Positions 1-8,640 of a stretch of 64,000 bases of DNA are shown piece after piece. The translations under genes were made by a program, and so were the position numbers. Location of the stretch: the NCBI RefSeq assembly GCF_031884435.1, contig NZ_CP134779.1, positions 4,774,001 to 4,838,000 on the forward strand. Direction: 5' to 3'. Source of the DNA: Bosea sp. 685. Its GTDB lineage: Bacteria > Pseudomonadota > Alphaproteobacteria > Rhizobiales > Beijerinckiaceae. Numbering within the stretch: the stretch's first letter is position 1; every line of letters starts with the position of its first letter. The notes under the pieces are model-generated. The model worked only from the letters and a program-made list of their open reading frames with translations, did not search any database and had not been told where the DNA came from.

Positions 1-244
1 CAAGAGCTGGGACCGTGCCTCGATCGGCCTGCCCTTCGGGCGCGGCGCGATCGTCGTCGGCGAGGCGATCCGCGTCGAGCGGGAGGCGGATGAGGCGACC
101 TGCGAGGCCGCGCGCCTCGCATTGGAAGCCGGGCTCGATGCCGTCCATGCCCGCGCCTATGCGCTGATTGGCGCGCGCGACCCCGGCGAAGGCCTGAGGC
201 AAGTGCAGCCGGCCGCACGAGCGACCGCGGGCAAAGCAGCATGA
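1..244 (+). CDS. lysophospholipid acyltransferase family protein (DUF374), C-terminal part
   Basis: The window opens inside this gene, in the frame beginning at base 2; the last 80 codons are visible, ending in TGA at 242-244. The start of the visible part, SWDRASIGLPFGRGAIVVGE, resembles the conserved C-terminal block of DUF374 acyltransferase-like proteins (W-D-R, then LPFGR and a GE pair). In Hyphomicrobiales this gene usually lies directly before waaA, as here. Its stop overlaps the waaA start (ATGA), so the two are probably translationally coupled. Family knowledge suggests an acyl transfer role in outer-membrane lipid or lipid A synthesis; the active-site region is outside the window. 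Confidence 0.75.
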   Translation, partial: KSWDRASIGLPFGRGAIVVGEAIRVEREADEATCEAARLALEAGLDAVHARAYALIGARDPGEGLRQVQPAARATAGKAA

Positions 245-1542
245 TCGGCAAGGGTTCCATCCTGCAGAGCTACCGCGTGATGAGCGCGCTGCTCGAGCCG
301 GCGGCGGCCGGGCTGCTGCTCTGGCGGCGGCGGCGCGGCAAGGAAGACCCGACCCGCTTTGCCGAGCGGCGCGGCTATCCCGGCGTCCGGCGCCCGGACA
401 AGACTCTGGTCTGGCTGCATGGCGCCAGCGTCGGCGAAACGGTGACGCTGCTGCCATTGGTCGAGAAGCTGAAGCGGCGCGGGCTCGCGGTGCTGGTGAC
501 CTCGGGCACGGTGACTTCGGCGAAACTGCTCGCCGCACGGCTGCCCGCCGGTGTCATCCATCAATATCTGCCGCTCGACGTGCCGCGCTATATGCGCCGC
601 TTCCTCGACTATTGGCGGCCGGAGCTCGGCCTGATCTGCGAGTCCGAGATCTGGCCCAATCTGATGATCGAGGCGCGCAAGCGCGCGATCCCGCTGGTCC
701 TGGTCAATGCGCGCATGTCGGAACGCTCCTTCAAGCGCTGGTACAAGCTGCCGCAGACCTCGCGCTATCTGCTCTCCTGCTTCGAATCCTGCCTCGCCCA
801 GTCGCAAGGGGACGGCGAACGCCTGGCGCAGCTCGGCGCACCCCGGGTCAGCATCGCCGGCAACCTGAAATTCGACGTGCCCGCCCCGCCCGCCGATGCC
901 GACACGCTGGCGATCCTCGACGGGTTGACCACCGGGCGGCCCGTCTGGATCGCGGCCAGCACCCATCCTGGCGAGGATGAGCAGGTGATCGCGGCCCATC
1001 TCGGCCTCAAGGCGCATCTGCCGAAGCTGCTCACCATCATCGCGCCGCGCCACCCGCAGCGGGGCGCCGAGATCGATGCGCTGGCGCAGGCCAATGGCAT
1101 CGCCACAGTGCAGCGCTCGCAAGGCGGCATGCCGGAGCGCGATGTCGAACTCTACATCGCCGACACAGTCAACGAGCTCGGCCTGTTCTACCGACTCTCG
1201 CAAGTGGCCTTCATCGGCGGTTCGCTGACGCCTGTCGGCGGCCATAATCCGATCGAGCCGGCCAAGCTCGGCTGCGCCCTGCTGCACGGCCCGCATGTCC
1301 ATAACGCCGCCGACGTCTTCGCCGCCTTCGACCGCGGCGGCGGCGCTCGCGAGGTCGCCGACACGCAGGCGCTGGCCGGGGCGGTGCATCGCTGGCTGAG
1401 CGACCCGGCCGCGGCCCGGCAAGCGGCGCGTGCGGCGGCCCAGACCAGTCACCAGCTCGGCGGAGCGCTCAACCGCACGATGCAGACGATCGAGCCTTTG
1501 CTGATGCGCGTCGTGATCGGCCAGCGCGAGACGGCCTCCTGA
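241..1542 (+). CDS. waaA: 3-deoxy-D-manno-octulosonic acid (Kdo) transferase
   Basis: Transfers Kdo from CMP-Kdo to lipid A precursor at the inner membrane (433 aa, usual length). A hydrophobic N-terminal anchor is followed by the glycosyltransferase N-lobe with HGASVGE near residue 60, whose Glu is the catalytic base in this family. NARMSERSFKRW lies near residue 160. The C-lobe nucleotide-binding stretch GGHNPIEPAKLG is near residue 335. The start ATG overlaps the upstream acyltransferase stop, and the stop TGA overlaps the lpxK ATG at 1542, so the three genes form one tightly packed LPS operon. Confidence 0.95.
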   Translation: MIGKGSILQSYRVMSALLEPAAAGLLLWRRRRGKEDPTRFAERRGYPGVRRPDKTLVWLHGASVGETVTLLPLVEKLKRRGLAVLVTSGTVTSAKLLAARLPAGVIHQYLPLDVPRYMRRFLDYWRPELGLICESEIWPNLMIEARKRAIPLVLVNARMSERSFKRWYKLPQTSRYLLSCFESCLAQSQGDGERLAQLGAPRVSIAGNLKFDVPAPPADADTLAILDGLTTGRPVWIAASTHPGEDEQVIAAHLGLKAHLPKLLTIIAPRHPQRGAEIDALAQANGIATVQRSQGGMPERDVELYIADTVNELGLFYRLSQVAFIGGSLTPVGGHNPIEPAKLGCALLHGPHVHNAADVFAAFDRGGGAREVADTQALAGAVHRWLSDPAAARQAARAAAQTSHQLGGALNRTMQTIEPLLMRVVIGQRETAS

Positions 1543-2561
1543 TGCGCTCGCCGGAATTCTGGTGGCGGCCACGCCCCGGAGCGCCGGCGCGTCTGCTCCA
1601 ACCGTTCGGCTGGCTCTATGGCGCGATCACGCGGCTGCGCATGCACAGGCGCGGCGTAAGTGCCGGCACCCCCGTGATCTGCGTCGGCAATTTCGTCGCT
1701 GGTGGCGCCGGCAAGACCCCGACCTCAATCGCATTGGCGGCGCTGCTGCGGAGCCTGGGCGAGACGCCCTTCATGCTGACGCGCGGCTATGGCGGCGCGC
1801 TTGCCGGGCCGATCGAGGTCGAGCCGCGCCACGGCCCCCGCGATGTCGGCGACGAGGCGCTGCTTCTGGCTGCTCAAGCACGCACGATCGTGGCGCGCGA
1901 GCGAGCCGCCGGCGCGGGCCTCGCCAAGCGGCTCGGCGCCAGCGTCATCGTCATGGATGACGGGCTGCAGAATCCCTCGCTCGCCAAGCATCTGAGGATC
2001 GCCGTGGTCGATGGCGCGAGCGGGGTCGGCAACGGCCTGTGCGTTCCCGCCGGGCCGTTGCGGGCGCCGCTCGCCAGCCAGTTCGCGGCGACCGACGCCA
2101 TCCTCATGATCGGCGACGGAGCGGCCGGAGACGCCGTGGCGCTCGCGGCGCAAATGGCGGGCCTTGAGCTGTTGCGGGCCCGGCTCGAACCGTCGCGGGA
2201 GATGGCCTCGCGATTGGAGGGACATCCGTTCATCGCCGTCTCGGGCATCGGCCGGCCGGAGAAATTCGCCGCCACGCTGCTGGCGGCCAAGGCCAAGATC
2301 CTGTCGCAACGCGCCTTCGGCGATCATCATCCCTATAGTGCGGAGGATGTCTCCAGCCTGATCGCTGAGGCGCGGAGGCTGGGCTGCCTGATCGCGACGA
2401 CCGAGAAGGATATGACCAAGCTCGGCCCGCTTTGGCCCGAGGCCGAGCGGGAGCGGCTCATCGTCGTGCCGGTCGCGCTCGTCTTCGAGGATCCGGCGCG
2501 CCTTGTGGGCCTGGTCAGGAGCGTGTTGGCCTCAGCCGCGGCCGGCGCGGCGCAGCCTTAA
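1542..2561 (+). CDS. lpxK: tetraacyldisaccharide 4'-kinase
   Basis: Phosphorylates the 4' position of the lipid A disaccharide at the cytoplasmic face of the inner membrane (339 aa). A short N-terminal hydrophobic/amphipathic segment precedes the Walker A motif GGAGKTPT near residue 52, and DDGLQNPSL near residue 138 is the LpxK signature carrying the metal and base acidic residues. The start overlaps the waaA stop by one base (TGATG). The 3' end overlaps the convergent DUF2093 gene by 30 bp. Confidence 0.95.
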   Translation: MRSPEFWWRPRPGAPARLLQPFGWLYGAITRLRMHRRGVSAGTPVICVGNFVAGGAGKTPTSIALAALLRSLGETPFMLTRGYGGALAGPIEVEPRHGPRDVGDEALLLAAQARTIVARERAAGAGLAKRLGASVIVMDDGLQNPSLAKHLRIAVVDGASGVGNGLCVPAGPLRAPLASQFAATDAILMIGDGAAGDAVALAAQMAGLELLRARLEPSREMASRLEGHPFIAVSGIGRPEKFAATLLAAKAKILSQRAFGDHHPYSAEDVSSLIAEARRLGCLIATTEKDMTKLGPLWPEAERERLIVVPVALVFEDPARLVGLVRSVLASAAAGAAQP

Positions 2562-2753
2562 CTGCACGGCCTCAGGCGAGACATAGGCTTCCTGCCATTC
2601 GACCGACCAGTAACGCAGATCGTCGAGACGGATCGGTGCCCCCGTGACCGCGCAGCGCACGAAGGCGCCGGGCCGCACGACGCGGAACTCGCCATGGCCG
2701 TAGTCGATGGCGGCCTCTGGTCCAGGCATCGGGGGACGTTCGCTGATATTCAT
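2532..2753 (-). CDS. DUF2093 domain-containing protein
   Basis: A 73-residue cytoplasmic protein of unknown function. The chosen ATG at 2753 gives MNISERPPMPGPEAAIDYG, which matches the start of DUF2093 proteins as I know them; the upstream reading-frame extension is unconserved-looking sequence. Conserved-looking blocks are RPGAFVRCAVTG and LRYWSVEWQEAY, suggesting a small single-domain fold. DUF2093 genes typically lie next to lpxK in Hyphomicrobiales, which supports the call. It is convergent with lpxK and overlaps its last 30 bp. No strong Shine-Dalgarno is visible. Confidence 0.8.
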   Translation of the reverse strand: MNISERPPMPGPEAAIDYGHGEFRVVRPGAFVRCAVTGAPIRLDDLRYWSVEWQEAYVSPEAVQLRLRRAGRG

Positions 2754-2853
2754 CTCGAATGCATCGAAACCGTTGATCGGAAAACGGATTATCGAAATAA
2801 TCCTGGCTCTGTGATAGCGTGCCCGTCGATGATGTCCAGCTTGATGCGTTTCC

Positions 2854-2905
2854 TCGATCACGTCGCCTTCCGACGCTTCCGTCCGAAGGCGCAGGACGTG
2901 ATCGA
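2854..2905. repeat. long leader hairpin upstream of the dienelactone hydrolase
   Basis: An 11-bp perfect inverted repeat (TCGATCACGTC at 2854-2864 and its complement at 2895-2905) encloses a second 6-bp stem (GCCTTC 2865-2870 / GAAGGC 2885-2890) and an apical GACG-CTTC-CGTC stem. Only a C/C mismatch and a GCAG bulge interrupt it. There is no T-run after it. It may be a dispersed palindromic element or an mRNA leader structure. Because it is so structured, it argues against the open frame that runs through it being protein. Confidence 0.6.
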
Positions 2906-2954
2906 TTCTATACGTTCAGAGCATTACTCAAGCGACAAACCAGTCCCCAGTTTT

Positions 2955-3791
2955 TTGCGCAATGCCCTGGCAGCCCTGACCGGAGTTGCACTGCTTCTGC
3001 CTTCGGCCGCTTCGGCAGGCGGTTACGAGCATGTGCGCATTCCCAATGATGACGGACAGATCGACGCCGTGCTCTACAAGCCCGTGGGGCCGGGACCGTT
3101 TCCAGCCGTCGTGGCGCTGCATGGTTGCAACGGTTTATGGCGCGACAACGGCACATTGTCGCTGCGGCATTCCGATTGGGGCGAGCAGCTCGCGCAGGCC
3201 GGGCTGATGGTCCTGATGCCCGACAGCTACGGCTCACGCCGGCTCGGCTCGCAATGCGGCGTCAAGGACGTGACCGTGCGCGCGAGCCGGGAGCGCGTCG
3301 CGGATGCAGCCGCCGCGCGCCGCTGGCTGCAGACGCGCGAGGATGTCCGGCCAGACATGATCGCACTGATGGGCTGGTCGGGTGGCGGATCGGCCGTCCT
3401 GGCGGCGATCCGCAAGGATCGGCGGCCGGCCGACGGCAAGCCGGATTTCACCCGCGCCGTCGCCTTCTATCCGAGCTGCCGCCTGCAATCGGAATCGGCC
3501 AGCTTCGCCGCAAGGCTGCCGGTGCTGATCCTGGCGGGCGAAGCCGACGACTGGACACCGCCCGCCCCTTGCGACTTCCTGGCGAAAGCCGCGCAGGCTC
3601 GCGGCGAAAAGGTCGACCTCGTGGTCTATGCGGGCGCCGTGCACGATTTCGATCATCCGCGCCTCGAGGTGAAGGAGCGCTCCGACATCGCCTATTCGGC
3701 GACGGGGACGGGCAAGGCCATGGTCGGCACCAACCCTGCTGCGCGCGAGGATGCGCTCAAGCGCGTGAAGGCTTTCCTGAAGGGGCTCTGA
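2955..3791 (+). CDS. secreted dienelactone hydrolase family protein
   Basis: An alpha/beta-hydrolase of about 278 aa. From TTG at 2955 the protein begins with a typical Sec signal peptide (RNALAALTGVALLLPSAASA), so export is likely. After it come HGCNG (oxyanion region), the nucleophile elbow GWSGGG (Ser, where classical dienelactone hydrolase has Cys), the acid in AGEADDW and the His in GAVHDFDHP. The frame is open further upstream, with ATG codons at 2829, 2832 and 2844, but that part spans the 2854-2905 hairpin and would bury the signal sequence. The TTG start is therefore preferred without a clear Shine-Dalgarno. The substrate is unknown. Confidence 0.75.
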   Translation: MRNALAALTGVALLLPSAASAGGYEHVRIPNDDGQIDAVLYKPVGPGPFPAVVALHGCNGLWRDNGTLSLRHSDWGEQLAQAGLMVLMPDSYGSRRLGSQCGVKDVTVRASRERVADAAAARRWLQTREDVRPDMIALMGWSGGGSAVLAAIRKDRRPADGKPDFTRAVAFYPSCRLQSESASFAARLPVLILAGEADDWTPPAPCDFLAKAAQARGEKVDLVVYAGAVHDFDHPRLEVKERSDIAYSATGTGKAMVGTNPAAREDALKRVKAFLKGL

Positions 3792-3820
3792 CCCCCCGAA
3801 AGCCCTGCACCCACGCACAA

Positions 3821-3852
3821 TCGCGATAAAACAGATCGCGAGCTAAAACAGA
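3821..3852. repeat. short imperfect tandem duplication at the xseA stop
   Basis: The motif TCGCGA-TAAAACAGA (3821-3835) is followed at once by TCGCGAGCTAAAACAGA (3836-3852), an imperfect tandem copy that contains the xseA stop codon (3843-3845). It is one of many short tandem duplications at gene ends in this window. Confidence 0.5.
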
Positions 3853-5372
3853 TCGCCCTGCCCCGCCTTCGGCGCCTCCTTGCGTGGCGGGCGCGCAGGC
3901 CGAGGCGGCGCTGCGTCCCCTCCTCCCGAGACCGTGACGGCGAAGCGGCCGTCGCTGACCTGAACGCTCAAGCCCTGGCCGGCATGCGCCTGCGCGACAC
4001 CGCGCACCAGCGCTCCGGCCTCATCGCGCACCAGCGCATAGCCGCGCGCCAGGACGGATTCCGGCCCCAGCGAACGCATCAGCGCCCAGAGCGAGCCGAG
4101 CCCGTCGCGGCGGCGCGCGAGGCCCTGGGCAAAGGCGCGGCGAGAGCGCTGGGCGAGATCGCCGACGCGCTCCGCCGCCCGCGAAACCCGCAATCTCTCC
4201 GCGCGCAGCAAGGCATCGCGGCCGGCGCGCAAGCGGTTCGACAAGCCATCGAGCCTGGCCGCATAACCGGCCAGGCGCGCAGACGGCGAATGCCGGTTAA
4301 GCCGTTGCGCCAAACCAGCCAGGCGCGTTTCGTGGGCCCGGGCATTGCGCGCCAGCGCAGGCGCTAGCCGCGTCGCCGCGAGATCGAGCCGCTGGCGCGG
4401 CCCCGAGAGCACCGCCTCCGGCGCGGGCAAGGCGCGGGCGAGCGCGCGCAGATCGCTGCGGCGACGGTCGGACAGGCGGCGCATCGCGCCGGCCTGCCGG
4501 CGCGACAGGTCTGCGACCAGGCTCATCAGTTCGGCGCGGACCGGCACGACCTTCTCGGCCGCGCCTGTGGGCGTCGGCGCGCGCAGATCGGCAGCATGGT
4601 CGATCAAGGTCCAGTCGGTCTCGTGGCCGACGGCCGAGACGAGCGGTATCTGCGAGGCGGCGGCCGCGCGCACCACCGCCTCCTCGTTGAAGCCCATCAG
4701 GTCTTCGAGCGAGCCGCCGCCGCGCGCGACAATGATGACATCGGGACGCGGAATGCGTCCGCCCCGGGGCAGCGCATTGAAACCGGCGATGGCGGCGGCC
4801 ACCTCGTTGGCGCTGGATTCACCCTGCACGCGCACCGGCCAGACCAGGACATGGCGCGGAAACCGGTCTTCCAGCCGGTGCAGAATATCGCGGATGACGG
4901 CGCCTGTCGGCGAGGTGACGACGCCGATGACACCAGGCAGATAGGGAATGAGCTGCTTGCGCGCCTCATCGAACAGGCCTTCCGCCGCGAGCTTCTTGCG
5001 GCGCTCCTCCAGCAGCGCCATCAGCGCGCCGACACCGGCGGGCTCAAGCGAATCGATGATGATCTGGTAGCTCGACTTGCCGGCGAAAGTGGTGATCTTG
5101 CCGGTGGCGATGACCTCCAGCCCCTCCTGGGGCCGCGTCTTCAGCCGGCCAAAGACGCCCTTCCAGATCACCGCGTCGATCTTGGCGTTCTGGTCCTTCA
5201 ACGAGAAATAGACATGGCCGGAGCCCACCGGGCCGCGATAGCCCGAGATCTCGCCGCGCACGCGCACAAAGCCGAAGGCGTCCTCCAGCGTGCGCTTGAG
5301 CGCGCCCGACAGGTCGGAAACCGACCATTCCGGTGTGTTGGAGGGTTTTACGTCAGGCGATTCGCTATCCAT
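3843..5372 (-). CDS. xseA: exodeoxyribonuclease VII large subunit
   Basis: Large subunit of the single-strand-specific exonuclease VII, active with XseB in the cytoplasm (509 aa). An N-terminal OB-fold (about 12-110, including [20 protein letters not shown]) is followed by the catalytic domain with [20 protein letters not shown] near residue 153 and [21 protein letters not shown] near residue 215. A long Arg-rich helical arm follows and the tail is basic and Pro-rich. It is divergent from purD, a common alphaproteobacterial arrangement. The ATG at 5372 places the OB fold normally; no clear ribosome site. Confidence 0.95.
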   Translation of the reverse strand: MDSESPDVKPSNTPEWSVSDLSGALKRTLEDAFGFVRVRGEISGYRGPVGSGHVYFSLKDQNAKIDAVIWKGVFGRLKTRPQEGLEVIATGKITTFAGKSSYQIIIDSLEPAGVGALMALLEERRKKLAAEGLFDEARKQLIPYLPGVIGVVTSPTGAVIRDILHRLEDRFPRHVLVWPVRVQGESSANEVAAAIAGFNALPRGGRIPRPDVIIVARGGGSLEDLMGFNEEAVVRAAAASQIPLVSAVGHETDWTLIDHAADLRAPTPTGAAEKVVPVRAELMSLVADLSRRQAGAMRRLSDRRRSDLRALARALPAPEAVLSGPRQRLDLAATRLAPALARNARAHETRLAGLAQRLNRHSPSARLAGYAARLDGLSNRLRAGRDALLRAERLRVSRAAERVGDLAQRSRRAFAQGLARRRDGLGSLWALMRSLGPESVLARGYALVRDEAGALVRGVAQAHAGQGLSVQVSDGRFAVTVSGGGDAAPPRPARPPRKEAPKAGQGDLF

Positions 5373-5504
5373 GGCGCGACCATAGCGGCGTGGATGGCCG
5401 AGCAGAAGCGTTGCCGTCTGCGCGCCCGGCGGCTATTGCCGCGTTCAGATCTCAGATCCGGAACCAGTGCGGGTGGACGGACGTCCACACGCAAGGAGAC
5501 CACG

Positions 5505-6785
5505 ATGAACATCCTTTTGATCGGCTCGGGCGGACGCGAGCATGCGCTGGCCTGGGCGATATCGGGTTCGCCGCTCTGCGACCGGCTCTATATCGCGCCG
5601 GGCAACCCCGGCACCGCGCAATGCGGCGAGAATGTCGTGCTCGACATCGCCGACCATTCGGCCGTCGCGACCTTCTGCAAGTTGCATGGCGTCGATCTCG
5701 CCGTTATCGGCCCGGAAGGCCCGCTGGTCGACGGCATCGCCGATGATCTCATCGCCGCCGGCATCAAGACCTTCGGCCCGTCCAAGGCTGCTGCCCAGCT
5801 CGAAGGCTCTAAGGCCTTCACCAAGGAGCTCTGCGCCGAATTCGGCATCCCGACCGCCGGCTTTGGCCGCTTCACCAATGCAGCCGAGGCCAAGGCCTAT
5901 GTTGCGAGCCAGGGCGCGCCGATCGTGATCAAGGCCGACGGGCTCGCCGCCGGCAAGGGCGTGGTGATGGCGGAAACGCTGGCCGAGGCGAACGAGGCCA
6001 TCGAGATGATGTTCTCGGGCGGGCTCGGCGCGGCCGGCGCCGAGGTCGTGATCGAGGAGTGGATGATCGGCGAGGAGGCGAGCTTCTTCGCGCTCTGCGA
6101 CGGCGCGCATGCCATCGCAATGGCGTCCGCCCAGGACCACAAGCGCGTCGGCGACGGTGACACCGGCCCCAATACCGGCGGCATGGGCGCCTATTCGCCC
6201 GCCCCGGTGATGACGCCGGCGCTGGAGGAGCAGGTGATGGCCGAGATTATCCGGCCGACGCTTGCCGGCATGATCGCACGCGGCATCCCGTTCAAGGGCA
6301 TTCTCTATGCCGGCCTGATGATCACGGCGCAGGGGCCGAAGCTGATCGAATATAATGTCCGTTTCGGCGACCCCGAATGCGAGGTGCTGATGCCGCGTCT
6401 CAAGAGCGACGTCGTGCCGGCCCTGCTCGCCTCCTGCGACGGCGTGCTCGACTCGTTCGACCTGCGCTGGTCGGATGAGGCGGCGTTGACCGTCGTGCTG
6501 GCGGCGAAGGGCTATCCGGCCAGGCCCGAGAAGGGCAGCGTGATCAAGGGCGTCGAGAAGGCCGCGGCGCTGGACGATGTGCTCATCTTCCATGCCGGGA
6601 CGAAGCAGACGGCGAGCGATCTCGTCGCCGATGGCGGGCGGGTGCTGAATGTCGTCGGCCTCGGCAAGACCGTCAGCGAAGCGCAAGGACGCGCCTATGC
6701 GGCGGTCGACGCCATCGACTGGCCGGGCGGCTTCTGCCGCCGCGACATCGGCTGGCAGGCGGTGAAGCGCGAGCGCGAAGGCTAA
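5505..6785 (+). CDS. purD: phosphoribosylamine--glycine ligase
   Basis: GAR synthetase of de novo purine synthesis (426 aa). The N-terminal Rossmann-like [17 protein letters not shown] is diagnostic. An ATP-grasp domain follows, with [26 protein letters not shown] near residue 225 and the metal-binding [16 protein letters not shown] near residue 285. The start at 5505 is fixed by a near-perfect AAGGAG eight bases upstream; a longer open frame upstream is antisense to xseA and not coding. A 7-bp hairpin (GTGGACG/CGTCCAC, about 5472-5487) sits just before the Shine-Dalgarno. Confidence 0.97.
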   Translation: MNILLIGSGGREHALAWAISGSPLCDRLYIAPGNPGTAQCGENVVLDIADHSAVATFCKLHGVDLAVIGPEGPLVDGIADDLIAAGIKTFGPSKAAAQLEGSKAFTKELCAEFGIPTAGFGRFTNAAEAKAYVASQGAPIVIKADGLAAGKGVVMAETLAEANEAIEMMFSGGLGAAGAEVVIEEWMIGEEASFFALCDGAHAIAMASAQDHKRVGDGDTGPNTGGMGAYSPAPVMTPALEEQVMAEIIRPTLAGMIARGIPFKGILYAGLMITAQGPKLIEYNVRFGDPECEVLMPRLKSDVVPALLASCDGVLDSFDLRWSDEAALTVVLAAKGYPARPEKGSVIKGVEKAAALDDVLIFHAGTKQTASDLVADGGRVLNVVGLGKTVSEAQGRAYAAVDAIDWPGGFCRRDIGWQAVKREREG

Positions 6786-6799
6786 CAAGCGCGCGTGAA

Positions 6800-6832
6800 G
6801 CGTATATATTGGAGATCCTTCGATATATACGC
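6800..6832. promoter_or_regulatory. probable VapBC autoregulatory operator
   Basis: A perfect 10-bp inverted repeat, GCGTATATAT (6800-6809) and ATATATACGC (6823-6832), separated by 13 bp, lies 11 bp before the vapB start. It is strikingly AT-rich in a GC-rich background and overlaps the only plausible promoter position. VapB-type antitoxins, with VapC, commonly bind such palindromes to repress their own operon; binding here is inferred. Confidence 0.7.
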
Positions 6833-6843
6833 GGAAGGTCGTC

Positions 6844-7104
6844 ATGATCGTATTGATCAAGGATCCCGAAACCGACCAACTGATCCGCGAAATGGCGGCG
6901 CAGACGGGCGAGACCATTACGCAAGCGGTCAAGACCGCAACCAAGGAACGCTTGGCTCGATTGCCGCGACCTGCGCGTACCGGCCGTCTCGACAGGACAA
7001 AAATCGACGCCTTTCTGGCTGAGATCGACGCCTTGACCAAGGTCGACACGCATCTGAGTGATGAAGAGCTGATCGGTTACGACGAGATCGGCGTACCCAG
7101 GTGA
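6844..7104 (+). CDS. VapB-type antitoxin
   Basis: An 86-residue type II antitoxin. The N-terminal half (IVLIKDPETDQLIREMAAQTGETITQAVKTA, in pieces of which DPETDQLIREMA is diagnostic) matches the PSK/Rv0623-like VapB ribbon-helix-helix domain. The C-terminal half, rich in acidic residues (THLSDEELIGYDEIG), would wrap the toxin. Its TGA overlaps the vapC GTG (GTGA at 7101-7104), so the pair is translationally coupled. The 10-bp palindrome before it is the probable autoregulatory site. Confidence 0.88.
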   Translation: MIVLIKDPETDQLIREMAAQTGETITQAVKTATKERLARLPRPARTGRLDRTKIDAFLAEIDALTKVDTHLSDEELIGYDEIGVPR

Positions 7105-7523
7105 ACCTGCCGCGGATCGTGATCGACAGTTCCGCAATGATCGCGATCTTGCAGGGAGAACACGAGCGCGCAGCCATCGTCGACAGTCTCGACCGGGCCG
7201 GCGAGGCGCTCTGTTCCACCGTCAGCTTCGTCGAAACCTTCATGGTTGCGAGTCAGCGCTTGGCCGATTTCGACCTCGATCGCCATCGGACCTTTCTGAG
7301 GCGTTTCGGTATTCAAAGCAGCGCCGTGGACGAAGAACAGTCCATCCTCGCCGCCGAAGCCTTCCTCCGCTTCGGTCGGGGACGTCACCCCGCCAAGCTC
7401 AACATGGGCGACCGCTTCTCCTACGCTCTTGCCAAATCCTGGCACGCACCCCTGCTCTATAAGGGCGAGGACTTCGCCAAGACAGACATCGCCTCCGCGA
7501 TGGCGCCAGGAGTTAGGCCATGA
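7101..7523 (+). CDS. VapC-type PIN-domain ribonuclease toxin
   Basis: A 140-residue PIN-domain endoribonuclease with the four expected acidic residues: D9 (VIDSSA), E45 (FVETF), D104 (NMGDRFSYALAK) and D124 (YKGEDF). It would cleave RNA, typically tRNA or rRNA, unless bound by VapB; the specific target cannot be read from sequence. The start is a GTG at 7101 overlapping the vapB stop, which fits coupled translation. Unusually, its own stop overlaps the start of the following dehalogenase gene, ATGA at 7520-7523. Confidence 0.88.
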   Translation: MNLPRIVIDSSAMIAILQGEHERAAIVDSLDRAGEALCSTVSFVETFMVASQRLADFDLDRHRTFLRRFGIQSSAVDEEQSILAAEAFLRFGRGRHPAKLNMGDRFSYALAKSWHAPLLYKGEDFAKTDIASAMAPGVRP

Positions 7524-8434
7524 GCAATCTCGACTCCCTCTTTCCCGGCTTCAAGGCGCATTGGATCGACGGGCCTATCGGCAGGATCTTCGCCCGCGTC
7601 GGCGGCGACGGGCCGCCCGTGGTGCTGATCCATGGCTTTCCGCAGACCCATGCCGAATGGCACAAGCTCGCGCCGAAACTCGCCAAGACGCATACCGTCA
7701 TCTGCCCGGACCTGCGCGGCTATGGCTGGTCGGCGGCGCCGCATGGCGATGGCGGCAGAGAGACCTACAGCAAGCGCGGCATGGGCGAGGACATCGTCGC
7801 GGTGATGCAGGCGCTCGGGCATGTCCGCTTCGCCGTCGTCGGGCATGATCGCGGCGCGCGTGTCAGTTACCGGCTGGCGCTCGACCATCCCGGCCGGGTC
7901 GAGCGTCTGGCCCTGCTCGACATCCTGCCGACGCTCTCGATGTGGGAGGGCATGACTGCGGCGCGCGCCATGCAGGTCTATCACTGGACCTTCCTCGCCC
8001 AACCCGAGCCGGTTCCAGAGAACCTGATCAAGGCCGATCCGCTCGGCTGGCTCGACCACACGATCGCAAGCTGGACCCGCGCCAAGGACCTCAAGCTCTT
8101 CGACAGGCTCGCCCTCACCTCCTATGGCGAATCCTTCAACGATCCCGCCCGCATCCATGCGGCCTGCGAGGATTACCGCGCCGGCGCGACGACCGATTTC
8201 GCCCAGGACCAAGCCGATTTCGCCGCGGGCAAAAAGATTCTCTGCCCCGTGCTGGCGCTCTGGGGCGAGGCCGGCATCCCGGCCAAGGGGGCAAGCCCGC
8301 TCGAGATCTGGCGCACGACCTTCGCCCCGCAGGCGGAGGGGCTGGCGGTCGATAGCGGCCATTTCCTGCCCGAGGAGAACCCTTCAGCCACGCTCGCGGC
8401 CCTGCTTCCGTTTTTGTCCAAGCCCGCCGCCTGA
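7520..8434 (+). CDS. fluoroacetate/haloacetate dehalogenase-like alpha/beta hydrolase
   Basis: A 304-residue alpha/beta hydrolase. Its residues match the Rhodopseudomonas palustris fluoroacetate dehalogenase (RPA1163) at essentially the same numbers: nucleophile D110 in GHDRG, carboxylate-binding R111 and R114, acid D134, the halide-pocket H155-W156 and Y219, and the general-base His at 281 (SGHFLPEENP; 280 in RPA1163). HGFPQTHAEW near residue 38 supplies the oxyanion region. Hydrolysis of fluoroacetate or another haloacetate to glycolate is therefore a strong prediction, not proof. It overlaps the vapC stop by 4 bp, so it may be cotranscribed with the toxin module. Confidence 0.88.
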   Translation: MSNLDSLFPGFKAHWIDGPIGRIFARVGGDGPPVVLIHGFPQTHAEWHKLAPKLAKTHTVICPDLRGYGWSAAPHGDGGRETYSKRGMGEDIVAVMQALGHVRFAVVGHDRGARVSYRLALDHPGRVERLALLDILPTLSMWEGMTAARAMQVYHWTFLAQPEPVPENLIKADPLGWLDHTIASWTRAKDLKLFDRLALTSYGESFNDPARIHAACEDYRAGATTDFAQDQADFAAGKKILCPVLALWGEAGIPAKGASPLEIWRTTFAPQAEGLAVDSGHFLPEENPSATLAALLPFLSKPAA

Positions 8435-8500
8435 CTGGCCTCAGAGGAATAGCGGGGCGACGGCGGTTCAGGGTTCCCGCCCCGGCATGGCTGCCGTACA

Positions 8501-8608
8501 GCATCGGCTTGTCCCGAAAACCGGTTCCCACTTTTCGTAGCCGATGCCCTAGCGATCTTGCATCGGCCTGTCCCGAAAACCGGTTCCCACTTTTCGGGCC
8601 GATGCCCT
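8501..8608. repeat. two tandem copies of a palindromic intergenic element
   Basis: Copies at 8501-8550 and 8560-8608 are about 94% identical. Each starts GCATCGGC and ends GCCGATGC, enclosing the shared core CCCGAAAACCGGTTCCCACT. Each can form an 8-bp outer stem. I recognise the core as similar to dispersed palindromic repeats of Hyphomicrobiales genomes. It sits between the two dehalogenase genes and may act as a transcription or mRNA end signal. Confidence 0.8.
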
Positions 8609-8640
8609 AACCTCCGCCGCATTCCGATCAGGAGCTTCCG

